From assembly GCA_041617635.1 (NCBI GenBank), contig JBFJOO010000084.1, positions 1-18,225 on the forward strand: a stretch of 18,225 nt of DNA. The letters run 5' to 3'. The notes under the pieces were generated by a model, which worked only from the letters and a program-made list of their open reading frames with translations, had not been told where the DNA came from and made no database searches. Numbering within the stretch: position 1 is the stretch's first letter; every line of letters starts with the position of its first letter. The DNA comes from JAABRB01 sp041617635. Its GTDB lineage: Bacteria; Pseudomonadota; Gammaproteobacteria; Burkholderiales; SG8-39. This document shows positions 6,323-13,618 of the stretch, piece after piece. Position numbers and translations under genes: made by a program.

Positions 6323-6892
6323 ATGGCACTCGTAACCGTTGATTGCTATCGCGATCCGATCGATGCCGAGCTTGCGATCACTCGACTCGAGCAGTTTGGG
6401 ATTCCGGCTACGTTGCTCGATCAACACCTCGCATCCATCTATTGGCTCTATTCATACGCGATTGGTGGCGTAAAACTAATGGTCGATGAAACCGACCTCG
6501 ACGCAGCCCGCCAGATCCTGCGTGACACCCCCTCGAAGGATCTACCCGCTGAGACGCAAGACCGCGAGCTCGCAGACGCTTGGCTCTCATGCCCCGATTG
6601 TCGTTCTAGTCAAATCCATGCGTCTCGCCTGCAGCGGAATTTGGCAGCCATTTCCCTTCTTCTTCAACTTCCACTCATCGCATGGAGAAATCGCTGGGTA
6701 TGCGAAGCATGCGGGCATACCTGGAAGCGCGAATCGACGCTCGCGTCGGACCTGCCCGCTGAAACGTTGGTCGCCGAAGAATCCGTTCATGATCCGAAGC
6801 AGTACTCATTCTTCCATGTCGTACTCGCGCTGCTGCTCGGCCTCGGCGCCCTTTGTTACATCGAGGCCAGAATTGGCCAACCGCTCCGATGA
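6323..6892 (+). CDS. DUF2007 signal-transducing-type domain with zinc ribbon and membrane helix (cassette gene)
   Basis: A 189-residue protein. Residues about 3-68 (VTVDCYRDPIDAELAITRLE then GIPATLLDQH, GGVKLMVDETDLDAARQIL) match the DUF2007 'putative prokaryotic signal transducing protein' domain, which has a ferredoxin-like fold. It is followed by a zinc ribbon with two CxxC knuckles: SCPDC near residue 90 and VCEACGHTW near 130, separated by a hydrophobic helix (AAISLLLQLPLIAW). A last membrane helix (HVVLALLLGLGALCYIEA) is near the C-terminus. The partner or signal is not known. ATG at 6323 is chosen over an in-frame TTG at 6305 inside the attC; the ribosome site is weak. Confidence 0.82.
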   Translation: MALVTVDCYRDPIDAELAITRLEQFGIPATLLDQHLASIYWLYSYAIGGVKLMVDETDLDAARQILRDTPSKDLPAETQDRELADAWLSCPDCRSSQIHASRLQRNLAAISLLLQLPLIAWRNRWVCEACGHTWKRESTLASDLPAETLVAEESVHDPKQYSFFHVVLALLLGLGALCYIEARIGQPLR

Positions 6893-6908
6893 TTTCCTGT
6901 GGGTCGCG

Positions 6909-7040
6909 GCTCGACCCGGCGCTGCGGCTGGCCGGGCCAGATCGCCTTCCAACCGTTCCATGGTAGGATTTGGCATTCAAGACGGCGCTCCGAGCGCACC
7001 GGTCGGCGGGCCCGGCAGCTGAGCGCCGTGTACGTGAAGA
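6909..7040 (+). repeat. attC site 11 (type A, degenerate cores)
   Basis: A ~132 bp decayed attC: R'' GCTCGAC at 6909-6915, L'' arm CGGCGCTGCGGCTGGCC, type A centre (TTTGGCATTCAAGACGGCGCTCCGAGC), L' arm GGCAGCTGAGCGCCGTGTAC well kept, but R' reads GTGAAGA (7034-7040) instead of GTTAGGC. An extended -10-like TGG-TAGGAT is at 6961-6969. Confidence 0.8.
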
Positions 7041-7062
7041 CGCCTCTTTGGGGGAGATGCCA

Positions 7063-7425
7063 ATGAAATCTGGAGCAATTCGCTTCGTCATCTTACTCGT
7101 GCTGGCCTTGGCGCCGCTGCGTGCGTCGTCCGACGAGGCCACGGTGGCCGATCCGAAGCGCTACACGGTCGAGCTGGAGAACGACAGCGTCCGAGTGGTT
7201 CGCATCGAATACGGCCCGCACGAGCGGTCCGTGATGCACGAGCACCCGAGAGACGGGGTTCTCGTCTACCTGACCGACCAGCGGGTGAAGTTCGTCTATC
7301 CCGATGGGAAATCCGAGGAGGTTTCCGCCAAGGCTGGCCAGACCGCGTGGGTGGAGGCTTCCACCCATCTTCCGGAGAACCTCGAGTCTCGACCGCTCGA
7401 GCTTCTCTACATCGAGGTGAAATAG
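7063..7425 (+). CDS. secreted cupin-domain protein (cassette gene)
   Basis: A 120-residue protein with a signal peptide (MKSGAIRFVILLVLALAPLRAS) and a single small cupin barrel. Residues from about 36 read SVRVVRIEYGPHERSVMHEH, then DGVLVYLTDQRVKFVYPDGK, AKAGQTAWVEASTHLPEN and LELLYIEVK. The first cupin motif 'G-x(5)-H-x-H' is partly present (PHERSVMHEH), which could hold a metal; no substrate can be inferred. Two ATGs (7057, 7063) are possible. GGGGGAG at 7050-7056 is spaced six bases from 7063 but none from 7057, so 7063 is used. Lies between attC 11 and attC 12. Confidence 0.83.
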   Translation: MKSGAIRFVILLVLALAPLRASSDEATVADPKRYTVELENDSVRVVRIEYGPHERSVMHEHPRDGVLVYLTDQRVKFVYPDGKSEEVSAKAGQTAWVEASTHLPENLESRPLELLYIEVK

Positions 7426-7440
7426 CTCCCACGGGCTGCG

Positions 7441-7572
7441 GCCTAACACGGCGCTCCGCCGCGCCAGAAAGGCTCCGCCAATCGACCCATGGTACAATCG
7501 GGCGGCGTGCGCTGCTGCGCTCGCGCCAACGGTTGGCGCTTCTCGGCGCGGCTGGGCCCATGTGCGTAGGGT
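7441..7572 (+). repeat. attC site 12 (type B, degenerate R')
   Basis: A ~132 bp attC: consensus R'' GCCTAAC at 7441-7447, L'' arm GGCGCTCCGCC, type B centre (TCGGGCGGCG, hairpin GCCAACGGTTGGC at 7525-7537). R' is decayed to GTAGGGT near 7566-7572. A perfect extended -10-like TGG-TACAAT is at 7490-7498. Confidence 0.85.
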
Positions 7573-7585
7573 TGCACGGGCATCG

Positions 7586-8113
7586 ATGCAAATCCGCCTC
7601 GCCACGGCCGCTGATGCGGATCCGTTGGCCGTCGTTCACGTCCGAACGTGGCTCGCAGCGTATCGTGGGCTGATCCCCGACGAGACGCTCGACTCCCTCG
7701 ACGTCGCCGACCGCACGGCGCGTTGGCGAGCGCTGTTGGCTGAGGGTCGGAACGACACCTTCGTGGCCGTCCACGATGGATCCATCATCGGGTTCTGCAG
7801 TATCGAGCCTTCCCGAGACGAGGCCGAGGCTCGTCTCGGTGTTGGCGAGCTCACATCGCTGTATGTCGATCCCGGTCACTGGCGTGCGGGCGCCGGGCGC
7901 GCGTTGTGCGACGCGGCGATCGCCCAGGCGAAGGATCGCCAGTTTCGGGAGCTCATTCTCTGGGTGCTCGAACGCAACGACCGGGCGCGGATCTTCTACG
8001 AGAGCATCGGATTCCAGCTGGATCCAGGCGTCGGTTTTACTCGCGGATTCGGAGGCGACAGTGCTGTTGCGCAAGTCCGCTATCGGCTCGAGCTGTCGCC
8101 TTTTGCAGCCTGA
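7586..8113 (+). CDS. GNAT-family N-acetyltransferase (cassette gene)
   Basis: A 175-residue GNAT acetyltransferase. It starts MQIRLATAADADPLAVVHVR, the typical first strand and helix, then has the central strand pair VAVHDGSIIGFCSIEPS and the acetyl-CoA motif A region ELTSLYVDPGHWRAGAGRAL (the Q/R-x-x-G-x-G/A pyrophosphate loop is RAGAGRA). Motif B ELILWVLERNDRARIFYESIGF follows. All core elements are present. The acceptor substrate is not predictable. ATG at 7586 is preferred to GTG at 7562, which lies in the attC. The stop at 8111-8113 lies inside an attC-like R'' core (GCCTGAG). Confidence 0.88.
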   Translation: MQIRLATAADADPLAVVHVRTWLAAYRGLIPDETLDSLDVADRTARWRALLAEGRNDTFVAVHDGSIIGFCSIEPSRDEAEARLGVGELTSLYVDPGHWRAGAGRALCDAAIAQAKDRQFRELILWVLERNDRARIFYESIGFQLDPGVGFTRGFGGDSAVAQVRYRLELSPFAA

Positions 8114-8134
8114 GCCGGCGCTGCTGCTGGCCGA
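8108..8134 (+). repeat. attC left arm, orphan half-site
   Basis: GCCTGAG at 8108-8114 followed by CCGGCGCTGCTGCTGGCCG matches the R''-L'' arm of the other sites (compare attC 3, CCCTAAC then CCGGCGCTGCAGCTGACCG). No matching right half follows; the sequence passes straight into a histidine-phosphatase fragment. It is the left half of the attC that once closed the GNAT cassette. Confidence 0.7.
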
Positions 8135-8545
8135 GTGATCGAAACGATCGAGCCCCTCGCGGCGCACTCGAATCTTCCGATTCGCGAAGTCGAGGATCCG
8201 CGCGAGCGAGCGCTCGATCGCATCTTCGAGGCGCACCCGCGAGGCCGGGTCGCGATTGCGACCCATCGGAACCTGCTGACCCTGTATCTCGACGCGCTGT
8301 GCCGAGACGTCGGCTTCGAGCTCTGGCGCTCTCTCGAGCTTCCCGACGTCCATGCGGTTTCGCCGTCCGGCGCGGGGGAATCGGCATCCGAACGGATTGC
8401 GGGGAGTGCTACGCAGCGAGGTGCGGCGCCTGGAATGGTTCCGTCGATCTCCAAGCGCTCGCTGCTCATCGCCGCGCGGGAGGCGCGCGTCACCGAGCGA
8501 GACGCCGCGGTCGACGCCACGAAGTTTGCCCCGATCGCTCCGTGA
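8135..8545 (+). pseudogene. histidine phosphatase (phosphoglycerate-mutase-like) fragment
   Basis: The frame reads IETIEPLAAHSNLPIREVED then RERALDRIFEAHPRGRVAIA and THRNLLTLYLD. The TIEPLA and L-x-I-x-x-x-x-x-L-x-E segments and the second catalytic-histidine region (normally V-x-V-V-T-H-G) are typical of the PhoE/GpmB family. The N-terminal RHG motif is absent, and the stretch that should lie between RER and ALDRIFEAHP is missing. The glycine after the second histidine is replaced (THRN). After LPDVHAV the sequence stops resembling the family and runs into attC 13. This is a doubly deleted remnant, not a working enzyme. Confidence 0.72.
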
Positions 8546-8625
8546 TACAATCGCGCGGCGGGCGCCCGCGCCAGCAGACCAATGGCCGGCCGTGCTTGGT
8601 GCAGCGACTCGCCGAGACGTCGGGC
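8492..8625 (+). repeat. attC site 13 (type B, strongly decayed)
   Basis: The centre GATCGCTCCGTGATACAATC and GCGCGGCGGGCGC aligns with type B sites. The right arm GTGCAGCGACTCGCCGAGAC with core GTCGGGC (8619-8625) and the following GGAG align with the right arm of attC 2. The left core is very diverged (ACCGAGC around 8492-8498, placed by spacing). An extended -10-like TGA-TACAAT is at 8543-8551. This is the last attC I can defend. Confidence 0.65.
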
Positions 8626-8659
8626 GGAGCGCGGCGTTCGATTCGCGGAGGATCGAGAG

Positions 8660-8863
8660 ATGAAGGTCAAACTGATCGAAAACGGGCCGATCATCCTGGA
8701 GGCGGAGGGGCCTGTTTCGTACAGCGCGGCGGGGTCTTCGGAGCAGAAGACCGGATCGGTCGCGCTGTGTCGCTGCGGCGAGTCCGCCAACAAGCCGTTC
8801 TGCGACGGAACCCACAAGAAGGCGAAATTCGAAGCGCCGCCCGCCGAGCTCGTGATCCAATAG
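8660..8863 (+). CDS. CDGSH iron-sulfur domain protein
   Basis: A 67-residue protein consisting of a single CDGSH domain. The cluster-binding motif CRCGESANKPFCDGTH is at residues 37-52 and gives the three-Cys one-His set (Cys37, Cys39, Cys48, His52) that holds a 2Fe-2S cluster. The preceding strands MKVKLIENGPIILEAEGPVS are usual for stand-alone bacterial CDGSH proteins. The likely role is redox or cluster transfer; the partner is unknown. The ATG at 8660 has GGAG at 8647-8650 plus GAGAG nearby. It begins 34 bases after the R' core of attC 13, so it occupies the position of a last cassette gene. Confidence 0.9.
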   Translation: MKVKLIENGPIILEAEGPVSYSAAGSSEQKTGSVALCRCGESANKPFCDGTHKKAKFEAPPAELVIQ

Positions 8864-8957
8864 CGCGTTGGAGAGAAGTGCCGCCCAAGCGACGGGCGCT
8901 GCGATGAACACGGCTTCGCGCGCGGCGAACGCGAACCAGGACGAAGGGGGCAGCCGC

Positions 8958-9167
8958 ATGAGGCTCAGCGCGCGCAACCAGCTGAAGGCGAAGGTCAAGA
9001 CGGTGACCCACGGCGCCGTGAACTCGGAGGTCGTGCTGGAATTGCCCGGCGGTGCTCTGATCGTGTCGATCATCTCGCGCGCCTCCGCGGAGGCGCTCGG
9101 CCTGCAACCGGGTGGCGACGCGTATGCGGTCGTCAAGGCATCCAACGTGATGATCGCCGTCGACTAG
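8958..9167 (+). CDS. TOBE-domain / Mop-type molybdate-binding protein
   Basis: A 69-residue protein made of one TOBE (Mop) domain: MRLSARNQLKAKVKTVTHGA, NSEVVLELPGGALIVSIISR, then ASAEALGLQPGGDAYAVVKA and SNVMIAVD. This follows the family order 'SARN-x-(L/F)-x-G-x-V-x-x-(V/I)-x-x-G-x-V-x-x-x-V' and 'VKA-(S/T)-x-V'. Such small proteins bind molybdate or tungstate oxyanions as oligomers in the cytosol, for storage or homeostasis. The start at 8958 has GAAGGGGGC at 8944-8951. No molybdate transporter genes are adjacent. Confidence 0.88.
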   Translation: MRLSARNQLKAKVKTVTHGAVNSEVVLELPGGALIVSIISRASAEALGLQPGGDAYAVVKASNVMIAVD

Positions 9168-9327
9168 CTTCCGGCGCGGCGGCGTGCGGAGGCATCTTCC
9201 GGATGAAACGACTCGATCCCGCGCAGCCCGCACGCAGCGATCCGTGTTACACTTCGGCGCCGTGCGCACGCGCTGGCGGACCGACGCTCGGGCGCTCGGG
9301 CGCGTGCGGGCACCGAGGTGAAGGGGT

Positions 9328-9705
9328 TTGCCGGGCTTCTGGGTAAGGCTGCTGGTGACGGCGGTCGGGCTGCTCATCGCGTCGAACCTCTCGGCGGGAA
9401 TCGAGTTCTCGGGTGCGCTCCCGCTGGTCGCCGCCGCGTTCGTGCTCGGAGCCGTGAACGCGGTGGTCCGGCCGGTGGTCGTCTTCCTCACCATTCCGTT
9501 CACGATCGTCACGCTCGGGCTGTTCCTGCTCGTCGTCAACGCGGCGATGCTCGGCCTGACGGCCTTCCTCGTGCCGGGCTTTGCGATCGCGGGGTTCTGG
9601 CCCGCGCTGCTCGGCTCGATCGTGGTGAGCTTCACGGGCATGCTCGCCTCGTGGTACATCGGGCCGCGGGGTACGGTCGACGTGCTCATCATCGATCGGC
9701 ACTAG
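9328..9705 (+). CDS. phage holin family 4-type small membrane protein
   Basis: A 125-residue protein with four predicted transmembrane helices (about 5-25, 30-50, 55-78, 88-110). The segment GAVNAVVRPVVVFLTIPFTI then TLGLFLLVVNAAML is the signature of the Phage_holin_4_2 / YvlD-like membrane family. Despite the name, these are usually chromosomal inner-membrane proteins of unclear function, not phage lysis proteins. The TTG at 9328 is chosen because the conserved N-terminus begins there; GAGGTG at 9315-9320 could be its ribosome site. No phage genes surround it. Confidence 0.85.
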   Translation: MPGFWVRLLVTAVGLLIASNLSAGIEFSGALPLVAAAFVLGAVNAVVRPVVVFLTIPFTIVTLGLFLLVVNAAMLGLTAFLVPGFAIAGFWPALLGSIVVSFTGMLASWYIGPRGTVDVLIIDRH

Positions 9706-9723
9706 CCGCGGGCGCGCGCGGCG

Positions 9724-9752
9724 TTGACGACTCCAAAAAGTCGAGTTAGCTT
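9724..9752 (+). promoter_or_regulatory. candidate sigma70-type promoter for the agu operon
   Basis: TTGACG (9724-9729) and TAGCTT (9747-9752) are separated by 17 bases and lie ~55 bases upstream of the first agu gene. The spacer holds the small inverted repeat CGACT-ccaaaa-AGTCG (9728-9743), a possible operator for the TetR-type regulator encoded at the operon's end. The link to that regulator is inference. Confidence 0.45.
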
Positions 9753-9805
9753 GAGTTTCTTTCGAGCCGCCCCGGACCGGGGCCGCGCTCGAGCCGGAGC
9801 GCGCC

Positions 9806-10687
<882 letters not shown>

Positions 10688-10691
10688 TCCC

Positions 10692-11852
10692 ATGCGCATC
10701 GCGAACCTGCGGCAGTTCTACGTCTGCTCGGTGATCGGCACGGCCAGCTTCCTGCCGCTGCTGGTGCTGCCCGCGATGGTCAACGTGCTCGTCGACGAGG
10801 CCGGGCTCTCGGAGTCGTTCGCGGGCTGGGTCGCCTCGGGAAACTTCGTCGGGTTCTCCGCCGTCGCGCTGCTGATGGCGTTTCGCATGCACCGCGTGGA
10901 CCTGCGCCGCCTGGCGGGCGGCGCGCTCGCGATCGCGCTCGCCGCGGATGCGGCCTCCGCGTACCTCGCGGCCCCCACCGCGGCGTTCCTCCTCGTGCGC
11001 TTCGTCACGGGCGCGGCGAACGGCGCGGTGCAGATCGCCGCGCTGGCCGCGGTTGCGCGCCTCGACGATCCCGAGCGCGGTTTCGGCTGCGTGATCACGC
11101 TGCAGTTCGTCGTCGCCGCGCTCGGCTGTTACGTCCTGCCCGTCTACTCCGCGCAGCTCGGCGCCACGGGGATGTTCCTGCTGTTCGCGGCCTGCGATCT
11201 GTTCGCGCTCGCACTCGCGCGGCAGCTACCCGGCCGGGCGATCCATACCGCGACGGGAACCGAGCGCAGATCCGAGCGCAGCGTGCTGTTCGCGGGCGCC
11301 ACGCTGCTCGCGCTGTTCGGCTACGCGATGTTCGAGGCGGCCGCCACCTCGCAGTACACCTACCTCGGACGGCTCGGCGTCTCGCTCGCGTTCTCGGACA
11401 ATCAGATCGGCACGGCGCTGATGGTCGCCTCGCTCGCGGGCATCCCCGGCGCGTTCGCAATCATCGCCATCGGAAAGCGCTTCGGAACGATCGGCCCGAT
11501 CGCCACCGGCATCGGGATCGCGATCGCCGGGCTCGTCATCCTGCTCACGAGCGGGAGCTTCGCGTGGTACCTCACGGCGGGCATCTGCCTCGGCTTCGCG
11601 TGGGCGTTCTGCCTGCCCTTCATCCAGGCGCTGATGGCGTCGCTCGACCGCAACGGCAGCGCGGTGGCGGCGGGCTCGTCGGCCGCGACGATCGGCGTCG
11701 CGATCGGGCCCGGGCTCGCCGCGAGCTTGGTCGAAGTCGGCCGGTACGAGCGCGTCTTCGCGTTCGCGATCGCGCTGCTGCTCGTCTCCGCGATGGGCTT
11801 CTCCGCGTCGGTCGCCAGGGCCCCCACGAAAACCGCAGAGGTGCAGTCATGA
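10692..11852 (+). CDS. MFS transporter in the agmatine/putrescine operon
   Basis: A 386-residue major facilitator superfamily protein with about 12 hydrophobic helices, in two halves joined by a basic loop near residues 183-196 (LPGRAIHTATGTERRSERS). The N-terminal half has a charged cytosolic loop FRMHRVDLRRLAGG in the place of the MFS loop 2-3. The substrate is not encoded in any motif I recognise. Its place between the amidase and deiminase genes, with a four-base gap upstream and an ATGA overlap downstream, suggests transport of agmatine, putrescine or a related amine; that is inference from context. Confidence 0.85.
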   Translation: MRIANLRQFYVCSVIGTASFLPLLVLPAMVNVLVDEAGLSESFAGWVASGNFVGFSAVALLMAFRMHRVDLRRLAGGALAIALAADAASAYLAAPTAAFLLVRFVTGAANGAVQIAALAAVARLDDPERGFGCVITLQFVVAALGCYVLPVYSAQLGATGMFLLFAACDLFALALARQLPGRAIHTATGTERRSERSVLFAGATLLALFGYAMFEAAATSQYTYLGRLGVSLAFSDNQIGTALMVASLAGIPGAFAIIAIGKRFGTIGPIATGIGIAIAGLVILLTSGSFAWYLTAGICLGFAWAFCLPFIQALMASLDRNGSAVAAGSSAATIGVAIGPGLAASLVEVGRYERVFAFAIALLLVSAMGFSASVARAPTKTAEVQS

Positions 11853-12883
11853 GTGACGCGCGATCGCGACCCGACCCCCGCGACGAGGGCTTCTACATGC
11901 CCGGCGAGTGGTCCGAGCACAGCTGCTGCTGGATGGCCTGGCCCTGCCGGGAGGGTCTCTGGGGCAGCGCCGAGCAAACGCAGCGCGCCTACGCGAACGT
12001 CGCCAACGCGATCGCGCGCTTCGAGCCCGTGAAGATGCTCGCCCCGGGCCACAAGCTCGCTGCCGCGCGCGCGCTACTCGACGACCGCGTCGAGGTCCTC
12101 GAGCTTTCGATCGACGACTCCTGGACGCGCGACTCGGGCCCGAACTTCCTCGTCAACGGCGCGGGCGATCTCGCGGGCTCCACCTGGGAGTTCAACGCCT
12201 GGGGGGGAAAGTACGACCCCTACGACCAGGACGCGCTGATGGGCTCGCGCATCCTCGAGCTCGCGGGCGTGCGCGAGTACGCGTCGGCGCTCGTCGCCGA
12301 GGGCGGAGGCGTCACGGTGGACGGCGAGGGCACGGTCGTCACCACCGAGACGTGCTTTCTCAACCGCAACCGCAATCCCGACTGGACGCGCGCGCAAGTC
12401 GAGGCCGAGCTCTGCCGCACGCTCGGCGCGCAGAAGGTGATCTGGATCCCGGGCGACCCCACCGACGACGAGACCGACGGGCACGTCGACGGCATCGCGG
12501 CGTTCGTCGAGCCCGGCCGCATCCTGGTCGAGGTCAACCCGGACACGACCGACCCGCACTACGAGATCGGGCGCATCAACACCGCGGCGCTCAAGGATCA
12601 GAAGGACGCGAAGGGGCGCACGCTACAGCTCGAGTTCATCGACGAGGGCATCTACCACCCCGGCATCTGGAACGGCGGCTGCAGCTCCTACGTGAACTCC
12701 TACCTCGCGAACGGCGCGGTGATCGTTCCGGGCTATGGCTACGAGCGCGACGGCGCGGCCGTCGAGACCTACCGCCGGCTGTATCCCGAGCGCGAGATCG
12801 TGCAGGTGCAGATCCACGACATCGCGGTCGGCGGAGGCGGCGTGCACTGCATCACGCAGCAGCAGCCCGCGCCGTCCGCGTAG
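11849..12883 (+). CDS. aguA: agmatine deiminase
   Basis: A 344-residue guanidino-group hydrolase that converts agmatine to N-carbamoylputrescine and ammonia. Landmarks of the family are all present: PGEWSEHSCCWMAWP near residue 18, SWTRDSGPNF at 91-100, EGGGVTVDGEGT at 151-162, HVDG at 212-215, and the catalytic cysteine Cys334 in GGGGVHCITQQQP at the C-terminus. The start ATG overlaps the transporter's stop (ATGA at 11849-11852), implying translational coupling. The open frame runs upstream inside the transporter gene, but those residues are a shadow. With the amidase it forms a complete agmatine-to-putrescine route. Confidence 0.95.
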   Translation: MSDARSRPDPRDEGFYMPGEWSEHSCCWMAWPCREGLWGSAEQTQRAYANVANAIARFEPVKMLAPGHKLAAARALLDDRVEVLELSIDDSWTRDSGPNFLVNGAGDLAGSTWEFNAWGGKYDPYDQDALMGSRILELAGVREYASALVAEGGGVTVDGEGTVVTTETCFLNRNRNPDWTRAQVEAELCRTLGAQKVIWIPGDPTDDETDGHVDGIAAFVEPGRILVEVNPDTTDPHYEIGRINTAALKDQKDAKGRTLQLEFIDEGIYHPGIWNGGCSSYVNSYLANGAVIVPGYGYERDGAAVETYRRLYPEREIVQVQIHDIAVGGGGVHCITQQQPAPSA

Positions 12884-12888
12884 CGCGC

Positions 12889-13515
12889 GTGTCCAGCCGC
12901 CAGAAGATCGGGCTGCGCAAGGCGCCCTCGGCCACGCGCCAGCGCGGCCGCGAGCGCCGCAGACGCCTGCTTGCGGCCGCCTACGAGCTGCTCTGCGAGC
13001 GTCCCGTCGAGGAGGTCTCGTTCCGCGACATCGCGGAGCGCGCGGAGATCCCCGAAGGATCCGCCTACCACTTCTTCGCGAACCGCTTCGACGTGTTCTC
13101 GGCGCTCGCGAAGCAGCTCAGCGACCAGTTCATCGAGGCGCACCGGCGCCGCGTGCCGCCCGCGCGACGCAGAAGCTGGCAGGCACTCGCCGAGCACCTC
13201 GTCGACGTGGGCGCGAAGGTCTACGCGGAAAACCCGCCCGCGCGCCAGCTGCTGATCGGCGGCAAGACGCCGCCCGAGGTCAAGCAGGCCGATCGGATCA
13301 ACGATCGCGCGGTCGGCCGGGTGATGCACGAGGTCTTCGCCGAGCACTTCGAGCTGCCCGAGACCGACGCGATGCAAGATGCGTTCTACTACTTCATCGA
13401 GATCACGGACCTGATCTTCACGCTCTCGGTGATCGAGCACGGCGAGATCACCGCCGCGATGCTCCGAGAGGCGAAGCGCGCGGGCGTGGGCTATCTCGGC
13501 ACCTACCTCGAGTAG
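12889..13515 (+). CDS. TetR-family transcriptional regulator
   Basis: A 208-residue regulator. The N-terminal TetR helix-turn-helix is clear: RRRRLLAAAYELLCERPVEE, VSFRDIAERAEIPEGSAYHF, FANRFDVFSALA (residues about 23-75), with the recognition helix in EIPEGSAYHFF. The rest is an all-helical ligand and dimer domain. Start GTG at 12889 lies six bases after the agmatine deiminase stop, so it is co-transcribed; the ribosome site is poor. In Pseudomonas aeruginosa the aguRBA operon is controlled by the TetR-type AguR, so a similar role here is plausible, though gene order differs and the effector is unknown. Confidence 0.87.
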   Translation: MSSRQKIGLRKAPSATRQRGRERRRRLLAAAYELLCERPVEEVSFRDIAERAEIPEGSAYHFFANRFDVFSALAKQLSDQFIEAHRRRVPPARRRSWQALAEHLVDVGAKVYAENPPARQLLIGGKTPPEVKQADRINDRAVGRVMHEVFAEHFELPETDAMQDAFYYFIEITDLIFTLSVIEHGEITAAMLREAKRAGVGYLGTYLE

Positions 13516-13559
13516 AGGTGCCGCGCGCGATCGAGATGCGAAGGGGATCGATGGGAGTC

Positions 13560-13585
13560 CGTCGGCAGGATCGGGCGAGCCGACG
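13560..13585. repeat. inverted repeat between tetR-type gene and outer-membrane gene
   Basis: CGTCGGC (13560-13566) and GCCGACG (13579-13585) form a perfect 7 bp stem with a 12-base loop. No T-tract follows, so it is not a typical intrinsic terminator. It may be an operator or a transcript-end hairpin. Confidence 0.35.
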
Positions 13586-13618
13586 AAACCCGGGAGCGAC
13601 GCGCCATGGGGGGCGCCG

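Noticed and set aside
1030..8551. attC central blocks as intrinsic terminators
   Set aside because: The central hairpins are GC-rich but lack a following T-tract on the + strand.
1..8625. CRISPR array
   Set aside because: The repeats are ~130 bp, imperfect, and separated by whole genes, not by short uniform spacers; no cas genes are seen.
7088..9145. A 685-codon open frame on the minus strand
   Set aside because: It is antisense to the cupin, GNAT, CDGSH and TOBE genes and to attC sites, rich in Arg and Ser as expected of shadow frames in GC-rich DNA, with no recognisable domain.
9328..9705. Prophage lysis module suggested by the holin-type protein
   Set aside because: The phage-holin-IV family is mostly chromosomal, and no endolysin, portal, capsid or phage integrase gene is nearby.
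11908..12888. Long plus-strand frame upstream of and continuous with the TetR-type gene
   Set aside because: This part is an out-of-frame shadow of agmatine deiminase, extremely Arg-rich; only the part from 12889 is a real protein.
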